Below, piece by piece: positions 1-9,770 of a stretch of 64,000 bases of DNA. The stretch lies in contig NW_026262734.1 of assembly GCF_021869535.1 (NCBI RefSeq), positions 77,562,339-77,626,338 on the forward strand, in the 5' to 3' direction. Source of the stretch: Mytilus californianus. Lineage: Eukaryota; Mollusca; Bivalvia; Mytilida; Mytilidae. The notes beneath the pieces are model-generated. The model was not told the DNA's origin and ran no database searches. It saw only the letters and a program-made list of their open reading frames with translations. Positions within the stretch are counted from its first letter, which is position 1, and every line of letters begins with the position of its first letter. The position numbers and the translations under genes are program-made.

Positions 1-318
1 AAATTATTACACCAGGGTTTTCGATATCACAAACTAGTCAAAACATTTACTAAATTTTATCATCGGTATAAGGACATCATTCGTAAATATAGCTCAACAT
101 GCAGACTTCTTATACGTTCAGGTATTTCACATCCAATTTTTTATGGAAATATTCTTTATAAAGCACAAAAATGTCAGTATTCACCTCTGAAACTAACAAA
201 ACCTTTAAATAGACTTATTAAGAAGGGATATAGTTACGATACTGTTGTCAGGTCATTAAAGATTGCATATTTTGGCGTTGATATTGATTCACTTATAGGG
301 TCTTTGCATCTGCACTAA
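1..318 (+). CDS. Reverse transcriptase C-terminal fragment (family A)
   Basis: The first frame is open from the window edge to a TAA at 316-318 and gives 105 residues. It begins KLLHQGFRYHKLVKTFTKFY and ends IDSLIGSLHLH. The first 50 residues align by eye with the C-terminus of the RT at 24-26 kb (KLLNQEFQMVKLKSSLSKFY, then a GRHHELVDRYG-like stretch), so this is the thumb/C-terminal part of the same class of retroelement RT, with a tail about 40 residues longer. The catalytic domain lies left of the window. No lesion is visible in the part seen. The clade (Penelope-like versus another non-LTR class) is inferred from similarity to the neighbouring elements. Confidence 0.7.
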   Translation, partial: KLLHQGFRYHKLVKTFTKFYHRYKDIIRKYSSTCRLLIRSGISHPIFYGNILYKAQKCQYSPLKLTKPLNRLIKKGYSYDTVVRSLKIAYFGVDIDSLIGSLHLH

Positions 319-621
319 ACACATTTATTTAAAAACCAGTTGTTGGCATGACACGGGTTATGTTCTTCTCATATATGTTATGATGGTATGATACTAAACC
401 CCTAACGGGAAGGATTGTGCCTGATATTCATATGATGAAGACATAATCTTTCAATCAGTTTAATTGAAGTCTGGAGCTGGCATGTCAGTTAACTGCTAGT
501 AGTCTGTTGTTATTTATGTATTATTGTCATTTTGTTTATTTTCTTTGGTTACATCTTCTGACATCAGACTCGGACTTCTCTTGAACTGAATTTTAATGTG
601 CGTATTGTTATGCGTTTACTT
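319..621 (+). other. 3' noncoding region of the family A element
   Basis: AT-rich sequence between the RT stop codon and the R2 tail repeat. No ORF or structure is recognised. Its position suggests it is the 3' UTR of the element whose RT ends at 318. Confidence 0.4.
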
Positions 622-957
622 TTCTACATTGGCTAGAGGTATAGGGGGAGGGTTGAGATCTCATAAACATGTTTAACCCCGCCGCATTTTTGCGCCTGTC
701 CCAAGTCAGGAGCCTCTAGCCTTTGTTAGTCTTGTATTATTTTTAATTTTAGTTTCTTGTGTACAATTTGGAGTTTAGTATGGCGTTCATTATCACTGAA
801 CTAGTATATATATTTGTTTAGGGGCCAGCTGAAGGACGCCTCCGGGTGCGGGAATTTCTCGCTGCATTGAAGACCTGTTGGTGGCCTTCTGCTGTTGTCT
901 GTTCTGTGGTCGGGTTGTTGTCTCTTTGACACATTCCCCATTTCCATTCTCAATTTT
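622..957 (+). repeat. R2 repeat: 3' tail of RT family A
   Basis: Runs from TTCTACATTGGCTAGAGG to CATTCTCAATTTTA. The same sequence recurs at 53116-53450 and 53794-53930 (+), and in diverged form at 39893-40212 and 23335-23578 (-). Here it sits directly downstream of an RT ORF, so the scattered copies are best read as 5'-truncated tails of this retroelement. Confidence 0.75.
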
Positions 958-1039
958 ATTTTTCACTTTTTTGGTCTTTTGGAAAATGTTGTTTGTGCTG
1001 TATTTAGACCCCTCTACCAAGAAATTCAATTTAGACTTG

Positions 1040-1047
<8 letters not shown>
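945..1047 (+). repeat. R12 repeat fragment ending in (TA)n
   Basis: Contains CACTTTTTTGGTCTTTTGG and TGTGCTGTATTTAGACCCC, then AATTTAGACTTG running into a TA microsatellite (about 1037-1075). Compared with the fuller copies at 4471-5385 it lacks about 75 bp in the middle. It faces an inverted copy at 1703-1905. Confidence 0.7.
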
Positions 1048-1075
<28 letters not shown>

Positions 1076-1171
1076 GTCTAAAAATTTGCACAACGGTACT
1101 AATATAAGATGGTATTATACGAAGATGTTGTTATCAAATAGTGTTGACAAATATTTCGTCTTAATAAATAA

Positions 1172-1354
1172 CTACTCCCAGTTTCACAGCATTTCAGACA
1201 GTCGGGTCACAAACTTGATGACTTTAACCGCATGAAAATACTAATGATTGAACAGAACATTTACTGGAGTGATGCCCAGCGACAGGCTCTGGAAAGCTTT
1301 TGGATAAAGGAACTTAATGTACATCATCCAAATGGCATCAATAAGAAATACTAA
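1172..1354 (+). pseudogene. C-terminal remnant of a PLE GIY-YIG endonuclease
   Basis: About 60 residues are open up to a TAA at 1352-1354, including HFRQSGHKLDDFNRMKILMI, then FWIKELNVHHPNGINKKY. The end aligns with the GIY-YIG endonuclease of the nearby PLE (FWIRKLTTLAPNGINEKM). The upstream frame is closed by a stop at 1169-1171, so only the endonuclease tail survives. It is bounded by palindromic DNA downstream. Confidence 0.7.
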
Positions 1355-1410
1355 ATTTAGTTTTTCACTCATTTTGGAATATAAATATACAGTCACGTAT
1401 ATTGCAAATT

Positions 1411-1567
1411 TATAGACTATATAATTTTTTCCTTATCTGCACAGTATCGTCTATTCTAGACGATCCGGTACATAGTAAATTTGCTAGTTGGTCCTTTTTA
1501 TAGACTTATATATACGATAATATAATAGACGATACTGTGCAGATAAGGAAAAAAATTATATAAGTCT
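1411..1567. repeat. Inverted repeat, 45-bp arms
   Basis: Arm 1411-1455 (with CCTTATCTGCACAGTATCGT) is the near-perfect reverse complement of 1524-1567, around a spacer of about 68 bp. Directly adjoins the longer palindrome at 1558-1704. Confidence 0.85.
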
Positions 1568-1704
1568 AGAGATTTGCACAACGATACTAATATACGATGG
1601 TATTATATGAAGATGTTGTTAATAAATCGTGACGATTTATTAACAACATCTTCATATAATACCATCTTATATTAGTATCGTTGTGCAAATCTCTAGACTT
1701 ATAT
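1558..1704. repeat. Near-perfect 147-bp palindrome
   Basis: The centre is TGA at 1630-1632, flanked by AATAAATCG and CGATTTATT. The arms match over about 72 bp with one mismatch seen (TATACGATGG against TATAAGATGG). A third copy of the arm lies in direct orientation at about 1077-1136, beside the (TA)n tract, so the palindrome probably arose by inverted duplication of that segment. Confidence 0.9.
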
Positions 1705-1905
1705 ATATATATATATACAAGTCTAAATTGAAAACAACGTTCAAACCTATGATTGCGTTGGATAAAAACCGCAATTTTTATACGTGTGCATGCAAAAACA
1801 AATTTCTTGTTAGAGGGGTCTAAATACAGCACAAACAACATTTTCCAAAAGACCAAAAAGTGAAAAAGTATATTTTAACAAAACGCATTTGACTAACAGG
1901 TCTAT
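1703..1905 (-). repeat. R12 repeat, inverted copy
   Basis: Reverse complement of the R12 core (CAAGTCTAAATTG, then GGGGTCTAAATACAGCACAA and CATTTGACTAACAGGTC). It faces the plus-strand fragment at 945-1047. Both ends abut TA-rich tracts. Confidence 0.75.
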
Positions 1906-2000
1906 ATATATATATAACGTCTGAATAATAGTCAACAACTTTTCCCACGAGGGCGCTGGATCGTTACGAGTAACGATACATGTACACAATAAATAAATTA

Positions 2001-2341
2001 TATAAACGCCTAAAAAGTGTACACAACAACACCAATAACAAAAAAGGAACTATAAATGTAATTATTTATAAATATTTCGGATAACAGATATCCTTCATCA
2101 GTAAATATGATTGTGATGTTGAATGAATCATGTATCAGTCTACTTAGATTAAATTATAACAATCTTGAAATTTATACAATAAAATAGTCCAACCGAACAT
2201 CAGGTAAGACGCTTGCACAAATCTAAATATGTGTTAAACACGACATAGGTTATATGTCTAGTTACAACAGAGAGTTCAAATATATGCTTTAAATAAAAAT
2301 AATAATGTGCGATATGAACTAGCACAATTCTAAAGCTTTAA
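2001..2341 (-). repeat. Left inverted arm of the PLE
   Basis: Reads ATAAACGCCTAAAAAGTGTA at the outer edge and TTCTAAAGCTTTAA at the inner edge. It is the reverse complement of 3799-4142 with a few substitutions and small indels. Confidence 0.9.
2062..2108 (-). ncRNA. Hammerhead ribozyme-like motif, PLE left arm
   Basis: On the minus strand it reads ATATTTA, CTGATGA, A, GGATA-loop-TATCC, GAAA, TATTTA, then TAAATAA. The core is as in the right arm, but stem I loses one pair (A against A at the seventh position). Function is inferred from the consensus only. Confidence 0.6.
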
Positions 2342-2343
2342 CT

Positions 2344-2682
2344 CTTTATCAACCCCTCTCTTGTTTTCGATTTATCGATGATATTGACATGAAGTCGGAT
2401 AATACTGAACAAGAACTAAATTTGTTCATTCAACATGCCAACGATGCCCATCCCTCAATAAAATTCACATATGAAATCTCTGACTCTAAGATCACATTTC
2501 TTGACACTACAACGCAAGTGAGGGATGGAAACATATTTACAGATCTGTATTGCAAGCCCACAGACAAACATCAATATCTATCTCCTTTGAGTTGTCACCC
2601 TAAACATTGCACCAAGAGCATGCCCTACAGCCAGGCCATACGAATAAAAAGGATTTGCTCCACCAACGATATTGCAAAATAA
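2344..2682 (+). pseudogene. PLE reverse transcriptase, C-terminal part
   Basis: Starts at the inner edge of the left arm and contains CFRFIDDIDMKSDNTEQELN, in which F/Y-I-D-D is the RT catalytic motif C. ISDSKITFLDTTTQVRDGNI and LYCKPTDKHQYLSPLSCHPK follow, typical of PLE RTs. The N-terminal RT and the fingers are missing. The frame meets TAA at 2680-2682 where CAA would be expected (AK-stop-RLQEL); it reads on for about 20 codons before a frameshift in the T run near 2746-2751. Confidence 0.85.
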
Positions 2683-3442
2683 CGACTACAAGAACTTCGC
2701 GGTCACCTAAAACATCGGGGCTACAAAAGAAAAGACATTGATAAAGGTTTTTTCTCGTGCTAACAACATCAGCCGAGATGAACTTTTACAATATAAAGTC
2801 AAAAAGGTCAACAGGAGGGTGCCTTTTGTGTTGACTTACCATCCAAAATTTGACAACTTATCTCACCTAATCCGCGAAAATAAGAAAGAAATCGAAAAAC
2901 ATCCTAAACTATCAAAGATCTTTCCCGAGCCACCTGTACTTACTTTCTGTAGGCCCAAAAGCCTTAAAGACTTGCTGGTGAGAGCTGATTTATCCTCTCA
3001 AGTAGGCTCTTCGTCTGTGGGCTCTTGCAAGGGTTGCGGAAACAAACGATGTCTGACTTGCAAACAAATACTGGTTACCCAGACTTTTAACAGTCACTCC
3101 ACTGGTACAGAATACACCATATTTTGCAATGTTAATTGCAAGATTACAAATGTTGTGTATCTCCTACAGTGTAAATGTGGTAAACAGTATGTTGGCGAGT
3201 CAGAACAGACGTTTCACAAACGAATAAACGGTCATCGTAGCGACTACCAATGCAAGCCAGACCTCCCTCTCAGTCGACATTTGAGATCCCCTGGCCACAC
3301 TCAGGCAGATCTCAATCGACTGACCATTACAATCATTGACCACAACTCTGCTTGGTCTAGGGAGGATAGATTCACTCGGGAAAGATTTTGGATAAGAAAA
3401 TTAACAACTTTGGCACCAAATGGGATAAATGAAAAGATGTAG
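2683..3442 (+). pseudogene. PLE GIY-YIG endonuclease domain
   Basis: The linker RLQELRGHLKHRGYKRKDID precedes the T-run frameshift. From 2738 a 234-residue frame is open to the stop at 3440-3442. It holds a Cys cluster (SCKGCGNKRCLTC) and the endonuclease signature VVYLLQCKCGKQYVGES, F-x-K-R-x-N-x-H and a distal FTRERFWIRKL. The GIY-YIG domain nicks target DNA for retrotransposition in canonical PLEs. The domain itself looks intact, but it is disconnected from the RT frame. Confidence 0.88.
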
Positions 3443-3798
3443 TTCGACTCCATGCAGTGCTTCACATTTGGGTTATATTACTTATTATTACAGTCTCTGT
3501 TTCTATTTCTTTACCTTACTAATCTCTAAAATAAATCTGTTGAATATACCAATTTAAATTGCTTAATTTTTTGAGGGATGTAAAAGTACCAAACCACGTT
3601 CAACTAGTTAACCTTAGTCAAAATTTATTATTATAGTTTAACGGCCGTTTGTTTGTGATGTTTAAATACGCAGACTCTGTTGTAACTACTCTACCATTGT
3701 CAAATTTGAAATATTTACAAATTTAGATCGGTTAGTGCTGTTTATTTGGAATTCTTATTGACGCAATCGTTCTTGTAACATCATAACTGTCGTCACCT
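3443..3798 (+). other. Noncoding 3' part of the PLE
   Basis: AT-rich sequence between the endonuclease stop and the right arm. No further feature seen. Confidence 0.5.
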
Positions 3799-4142
3799 TT
3801 AAAGCTTTAGAATTGAGCTAGTTCATATCGCACATTATTATTTTTATTTAAAGCATATATTTGAACTCTCTGTTGTAACTAGTCATATAACCTATGTCGT
3901 GTTTAACACATATTTAGATTTGTGCAAACGTCTTACCTGATGTTCGGTTGGACTTTTTTATTGTATAAATTTCAAGATTTTTATAGTTTAATCTAAGTAG
4001 ACTGATACATGATTCATTCAACATCACAATCATATTTACTGATGAAGGATATCTGTTATCCGAAATATTTATAAATATTTACATTTATAGTTCCTTTTTT
4101 GTTATTGGTGTTGTTGTGTACACTTTTTAGGCGTTTATATAT
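3799..4142 (+). repeat. Right inverted arm of the PLE
   Basis: Reverse complement of 2001-2341. Begins TTTAAAGCTTTAGAATTG and ends CACTTTTTAGGCGTTTATAT. Confidence 0.9.
4032..4078 (+). ncRNA. Hammerhead ribozyme-like motif, PLE right arm
   Basis: Stem I strands are ATATTTA (4032-4038) and TAAATAT (4072-4078), pairing over 7 bp. CTGATGA (4039-4045) is followed by one extra A, stem II GGATA/TATCC (5 bp, loop TCTGT) and GAAA (4062-4065). Stem III is only the A15.1-U16.1 pair with a UAUU loop, and cleavage would follow A4071 (UUA). HHR motifs with minimal stem III have been described in PLE terminal repeats, so context and sequence agree. Activity is untested. Confidence 0.7.
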
Positions 4143-4416
4143 ATATAAGTACGTCTGAACCAGTGACCACGTATTCATGCCTTATATATCATGTACTGTA
4201 TTACGACGCTAGATTAAAACTGACGAGGAAAGGTAACACCCGGCCAACGAAAGTTTTATTATTTGTGAAGCCTAGGTGGTCGTGTGGTCTAGTGCGTCTG
4301 ATACAGTGCAGGCGATTTGGTGTCACAATATGTCAGAAGCATGAGTTCGAATCCCTGCGAGGGAAGAACAAAAAATTGGCGAAAGCAAATTTACAGATCT
4401 AACATTGTTGGGCTGT

Positions 4417-4435
<19 letters not shown>
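4143..4435 (+). repeat. tRNA-derived SINE with AT tail
   Basis: The central part has pol III-like boxes: TGGTCTAGTGCG (A box) and GAGTTCGAATCCC (B box, about 4340-4360). The body has GCGAAAGCAAATTTACAGAT and CTAACATTGTTGGG, and a (TA)n tail. The left limit is uncertain; 4143-4262 may be the SINE's 5' part or part of a second repeat. It lies directly downstream of the PLE. Confidence 0.65.

Positions 4436-4471
<36 letters not shown>
4424..4471. repeat. (TA)n microsatellite
   Basis: About 24 TA dinucleotides between the SINE tail and the first R12 unit. Confidence 0.95.
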
Positions 4472-4475
<4 letters not shown>

Positions 4476-5010
4476 TAATTGTCGTAATCCGGATATGGTG
4501 TACAAATTTTTGCACCTCATGTTTGCGGTAGACCATCTTTTCCGCAAGTTTTTTGTTTTCTATTTGGCATTAGATTAAAATTAAGATCCATTTTGTTACA
4601 TCTGTGATCCGTTCATTTGGCAATCGCCATGGCAGTCAGCAGGGTTTAAGAACATCCGTTGTTCGACCTGCTAGTCAAATGCGTTTTGTTAAAATATACT
4701 TTTTCACTTTTTGGTCTTTTGGAAAATGTTATTTGTGCTGTATTTAGACCCCTCTACCACGAAATTTGTTTTGCATGCACACGTATAAAAATTGCGGTTT
4801 TTATCCAACGCAATCATAGGTTTGAACGTTGTTTTCAATTTAGACTTGTTTATATTTTTTTCGTTTGGGCTTGTATTATATTTGCATTCGGGTTTATATG
4901 ATCCGTTCATCCTATTTCGACTCTTCAAAATTCAAGAGTCAATCCCAAATTGAGGTAAATTATATGGCCTTCCAAATACCGTTTCGATTCCTAACATCAC
5001 TGAAGAGACA
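4471..5010 (+). repeat. R12 repeat, full unit
   Basis: A 540-bp unit from CATTAATTGTCGTAATCCGG to CACTGAAGAGA, followed head-to-tail by a second unit. It contains the TTTTTCACTTTTTGGTCTTT core also seen at 945 and 1703. No coding capacity is recognised; ORFs in it are short and not conserved between copies. Confidence 0.8.
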
Positions 5011-5380
5011 TTAATTGTCGAAATCCGGATATGGTGTACAAATTTTTGCACCTCGTGTTTGCGGTATACCATCTTTTCCGCAAGTTTTTTGTTTTCTATT
5101 TGGTATTAGATTAAAATTAAGATCCATTTTGTTACATCTGTGATCCTTTTATTTGGCAATCGCCATGGCAGTCAGCAGGGTTTAAGAACATCCGTTGTTC
5201 GACCTGCTAGTCAAATGCGTTTTGTTAAAATATACTTTTTCACTTTTTGGTCTTTTGGAAAAGGTTGTTTGTGCTGTATTTAGACCCCTCTACCAAGAAA
5301 CTTGTTTTGCATGCACACGTATAAAATTGCGGTTTTCATACAACGCAATCATAGGTTTGACGTTGTTTTCAATTCAGACT

Positions 5381-5385
<5 letters not shown>
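5011..5385 (+). repeat. R12 repeat, second tandem unit (truncated)
   Basis: Repeats the first 375 bp of the unit at 4471 with small differences, then stops at TTCAGACTTG where a (TA)n tract begins (5386-5427). Confidence 0.8.
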
Positions 5386-5419
<34 letters not shown>

Positions 5420-5424
5420 ATATA

Positions 5425-5885
5425 TATAGGGGTCTAAGTACAGCACAAACAACATTTTCCAAAAGACCAAAAAAGTGAAAAAGTATATTTTAGCAAAACG
5501 GATTTGACTAACAGGTCGAACAACTGATGTTCTTAAACCCTGTTGACTGCCATTGGCGATTGCCAAATAAATTGATCACCAGATTTAACAAAATGGATCT
5601 TAATATTAAGTTTATACCAAATAGAAAACAATAAACTTGCAGAAAAGATGATATACCACAAACATGAGGTGCAAAATTTGTACACCATATCAGGATTTCG
5701 ACAATTAATGTCTCTTTAGTGATGTTAGGGATCGAAACCGAATCTGGAAGGCCATATCATTTACCTCAATTTAGGATAGACTCTTGAATTTAAAGAGTCG
5801 AAATAGTATGAACGGATCATATAAACCCGAAGGAAAATATAAAACAAGCCCAAACGAAAAAATATAAACAAACCTATGATATATT
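5425..5885 (-). repeat. R12 repeat, inverted copy spanning a unit junction
   Basis: The reverse complement includes both the head of one unit and the tail of the next (CAATTAATGTCTCTTTAGTG at the junction). This minus-strand copy therefore derives from a tandem array, not from a single unit. It is closed by another (TA)n tract at about 5892-5930. Confidence 0.75.
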
Positions 5886-5889
5886 TTGG

Positions 5890-5930
<41 letters not shown>

Positions 5931-5931
<1 letters not shown>

Positions 5932-7254
5932 CTAAGTGTTACGACTTCAACTTCCATTATTTCCAACAATGTATTTTAAGCATCTTAAAAGATAAAGACA
6001 ATCTGATCTAAAATGTAAATTTAAAGTATGAGTACTTTTCCTTATTTCAAGTCTTACCTATTTTTTTCTTTTTGAACAAATATACGGTAACCATGGTAAC
6101 TGCGAATGAAATGATTATCGCACAACCAATTGGAACAATCAGTATCAAAGAGAAGTGCGTATCTGAAACAGTTGATAATAATAATATCATTATAATAACA
6201 ATGATGAAAATACCTGAATTTAAAGAGAGTGACTCGGTTGGATTATACTATTTTTTTTATAAAGAAATTTTGATATTATTTTTTTCATCAAATGAATAAA
6301 ATGTCGTCAATCGTCTACTACACGAAGTGTATACTATACTCAAATGAGTTTTACTGTGCGTATTGCTGTGAGCTTGTTTACTTGATTCCCATCTACCGCT
6401 GTATTAAAAAGTAGAACTTTATCTCCATGAACTTGTTCATCATATTTTTTTAAACATTGAAGGTATATATTGTCTTCAATAACAGTTAGCAACCAATAGA
6501 TATTAGTGAAGATATATTAAAGTCATATGAAACCTCAAATTAAAAGAAAATGATGCATATGTTTTTTATAACTAAATGAATAGTTTTCATTATAAAACTT
6601 ATGTACATATACTTTTTTTTTGAAGAAAATTCTTTAATTTGTCCACATTTAGAAGAAGTTTACTTTTTTTATTGCTTGCTTCCAGGAAGCAATTCGCCGA
6701 AATATTCTCCGTATGCAAGTGACCTAAGCGTGACTCTTCTCGTATAAATCCGGTGATCGCAATACGCATGGATCTGTCATTGAAATAAACTGTTATCTGA
6801 TTGTACATGTTATACACGTGCTCAATATCCATACTTCTTTCTTGATTGTTTACTATAAGGCGACAATCGGTAAACTACGGCTTCAAAACACGGCAATTAA
6901 TTAGCTGCCATATTTGTTAAATCATAACAAACAGAGACAACAAAAATTGACGATTATACGATATTTTTGCGTAAAAAATGAAAAAATCGTGCACAGAAGA
7001 CTAAGTTTATGATATATACATGCATTGGTTTAAGAATTGGATAAACATTATTTTTCAACAGTCACTCGTTTCACATGACTTTAATGACAACACATGTTAT
7101 TGAGAAAATAACATAATGATACAACTCACATTTGTTTCTCTATTTATGCTATTTTAGAAATTGTGTGTATTCTTACAAATTATTATTCTTACAAATTATT
7201 TATGACCGATAGCACTGATGCTCTCTAATCGGTGATGAATATAAATTGAGTTGT
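5931..7254. other. No recognised gene
   Basis: AT-rich. A 77-codon minus-strand ORF (6832-6599, MDIEHVYNMYNQITVYFNDR...) starts at a plausible ATG, but I recognise no domain and no firm splice signals. Confidence 0.4.
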
Positions 7255-7540
7255 AATGCCCCCATCTAAGGGCAATATGTTTTCCGGACTGTGCGTTCGT
7301 TCGTCCGTTCGTCCGTTCGTCCGTTCGTCCGTCTGTCCCGCTTCAGGCTAAAGTGTTTGGTCAAGGTGGTTTTTGAAGATGTTGAAGTCCAATCAACTTG
7401 CAACTTAGTACACATGTTCCCTATGATATGATCTTTCTACTTTAAATGGCAAATTAGACTTTTGACTCCAATTTCATGGTCTATTGAACATATAAAATGA
7501 AAGTGCGAGTGGAGCATCCGTGTGCTATGGAAACATTCTT
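7255..7540 (+). repeat. R6 dispersed repeat with GTTCGTCC microsatellite
   Basis: CCATCTAAGGGCAATATG, then a (CGTTCGTC)n-type microsatellite at about 7285-7335, then TAGTACACATGTTCCCTATG and AAAGTGCGAGTGGAGCATCC. I know this order from dispersed repeats in several molluscs. Only one copy is in this window. Confidence 0.6.
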
Positions 7541-8194
7541 GTTTTTAATAATATGATAATAAAACCTGTACGTTTCTTACATGATGTTAATTATCCAATC
7601 AATAATATAACAAAACAGAAATGTTTTCTTACCTGTACAGCAGTTATAAGTTCTGTTGAATACTTTTACTTTCGTTTTATCAAATAAACAAAATGTATGT
7701 ATGACACCAGAGCAACTGTGATCCTTTAATTGAAATTTTATCTTGTCTTTTGTAGCATTCTGAACGCCTGTTATATGTGTATGTATTATACGGTTTTTCT
7801 TTTCAGAATTATTCTGAAATATAAAAAAAATATTGAAATTCTACATGCATATGAAATTTTTCTTAACACTGATAATTGTTTCTTTTTTAATACTTTTAAA
7901 GGAATCATTATATTTTTGAAAGGATATATATATGATGTAGCAGCATTTTTCATTTGTTTGAAACTTCAAGTAAACATAGTTTATAATTAGGGCATGACTA
8001 CGCTTGACAGTAGCTGAAAAGTCAATAAGTTCCACTTGAAACTTAAAATCGATACTTTATTCAAAGCCTAATTAATTCGTTCTAAAATTAAATGATCACG
8101 ACTTGTTTTTAATAAACCACAAGTTATTTATGCTCTAAAAATGAATTTAGTGATGATCATCGACATCATGCTTCTTTTAGTAACCTATACGTGC
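7541..8194. other. No recognised gene
   Basis: AT-rich intergenic or intronic DNA. The ORFs in it are low-complexity and unsupported. Confidence 0.4.
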
Positions 8195-8296
8195 GTGTCG
8201 TGTATATAGGACTCATCTGGCGCTCATATAAAAATATTTGGACGAGCATTGCAAAGCGAAAATTCCGAAACGTTGTGCCAAATTTTAAAGTCAGAA
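8195..8296 (-). repeat. R1 repeat, degenerate fragment
   Basis: On the minus strand, TTTGGCACAACGTTTCGG is followed by CAGATGAGTCCTATATACAC. The ribozyme core is lost (CTGATGA to CAGATGA, GAAA to GACA). Confidence 0.55.
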
Positions 8297-9327
8297 TGCT
8301 TTAAAACTAAAAGTTTGCTGCCAAACAACAAATTCGACTGTTGTATACTGTACAACACCCTTCATTTCTTTCCATTGACATCCTCTCATTGAAACGTGAT
8401 TACTCAATAGTACTGATAAACGGACGAAGACAGATTTTTAAATGAAATTTGTTATTATCAAACTGTTACGTTCATAAGTTATCAAGTTTAAAATATATCG
8501 AAAACAAATTTTCATTTATGAATATGACATTCGGAATAAAAAAATGTCGAAAACTAGTGTTGTAACCATGAAAAGAAGCTTGACCACTTTGTTAAGAAGT
8601 ATTTGTCTTTATTCACCTTCATTATAAATACTCACAACGACAAATAAAAACATTTAACATGCGCAAGACAAATAACCGCACATAGAATAATGCAACTATT
8701 GGTTCTGCCAAAGGATAGAATTTGGTCCATAAAGATATTTACTGAATCGCTAAAATAATCAGCAAATTGAAACGTTTATATTTTTACGCCAAATGTGCAT
8801 ACACTGTACACAATGGTATATACACAATACAGGCCTCTGGCAGAAAATTATAAGAAGATAAGTTAATGGTAATTCAAGTTTTTTGAAACGACAAAAGTTA
8901 GTGCAACAAACACTGTTTACCGTTATATTGGAGTAACACTTTGGTATTGGAAATGTCTCTTGCATCTCCACTTCCAATTCAAGATGGTTATTTGAGCATA
9001 ACATATGAACAATTATATTTTTCTTTGATTGATTACCTAGAACAAATATATATAAATTTCATATGATATGAGTCGAATAAATCTGACAACTATATATTTA
9101 TTTACAATGTTTAAGACCAACAGTTTTTGGTTTTTAATGGAAATTCATCTGTTACATCGGATCATTGAGAAACGTCTGATGAAAACAATGCAATGCAAAA
9201 CATTTATTAAATACCTTGACTATGCTGTTAATGCGTTTCTTAATCTTGTCTAGACGATTTGTACGTAAATAGACGGTATTTTGTATTTTTCTACCTAGAG
9301 AAGGTGAATGGTCTATTGCTTTTTTTA
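8297..9327. other. No recognised gene
   Basis: A minus-strand ORF at 9004-8759 (MLCSNNHLELEVEMQETFPI...) has a GTAAAC after SNIT that could be a splice donor. No family is recognised. Confidence 0.35.
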
Positions 9328-9405
9328 ACCATGGTATTGTTGGTTTGTTTTCGACTTATGATTTTGAATGTCCCTCTGGTATTTTTCACATCTCTATGAT
9401 ACATA
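9328..9405 (+). repeat. R3 repeat fragment
   Basis: GTTTGTTTTCGACTTATGA and GAATGTCCCTCTGGTAT match the end of the R3 tail (26090-26150). Confidence 0.6.
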
Positions 9406-9540
9406 GTTGTGCTTTTATTTTTCGATTTGTCTCCTTTATGAATATAATACAGACAACATGTGCCTCTTTAGAAGAACTAAAAATTGCTAGACATTTGGTT
9501 GATATGCAGATACATTCTACCAGATTTATCGTTCAAAAAT

Positions 9541-9770
9541 AAATTCATCATAGATACCAGAATTAAAATTGTGTATGCCGGACGTGCGATTTGCATTTGT
9601 TTTGTTTATAAAAAGACTCAACGGTGACGCTTGGATCAAAGTGTGAAAAGGCAAGAACAAAGTACAACTTTTAAGACCTTTAAAGGCCCAAATTCTTAAA
9701 AGTGTTGTCAAATACAGCTAAGCTTGTATATTTTTGTGGTAAAACATTCTTAGTTTTCGAAAAATTTAAA
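9541..9770 (-). repeat. R1 repeat, degenerate copy
   Basis: AAATTCATCATAGATACCAG through TAAACAAAACA and AAAGACTCAACGGTGACGC. This is the R1 outline on the minus strand with the HHR core destroyed. Confidence 0.6.

Larger units (their letters stand above)
2001..4142 (+). mobile_element. Penelope-like element with long inverted terminal arms
   Basis: A 5'-truncated PLE: the last part of the RT, then a GIY-YIG endonuclease, then noncoding DNA. The whole unit is enclosed by two arms of about 340 bp (2001-2341 and 3799-4142) that are reverse complements. PLEs are known to carry terminal copies of their own ends in direct or inverted orientation. Here the left arm is an inverted copy of the 3' end and joins straight onto the RT fragment. 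Each arm holds a hammerhead-like motif. The RT carries a nonsense codon and a frameshift, so the copy is dead. Confidence 0.85.

Noticed and set aside
4264-4360. Functional tRNA gene
   Set aside because: B box and A box present but no complete cloverleaf; body and TA tail fit a SINE.
9173-9182. Isolated CTGATGA sequences (also near 32443 and 30873) as further hammerheads
   Set aside because: No GAAA at a suitable distance and no stem I pairing.
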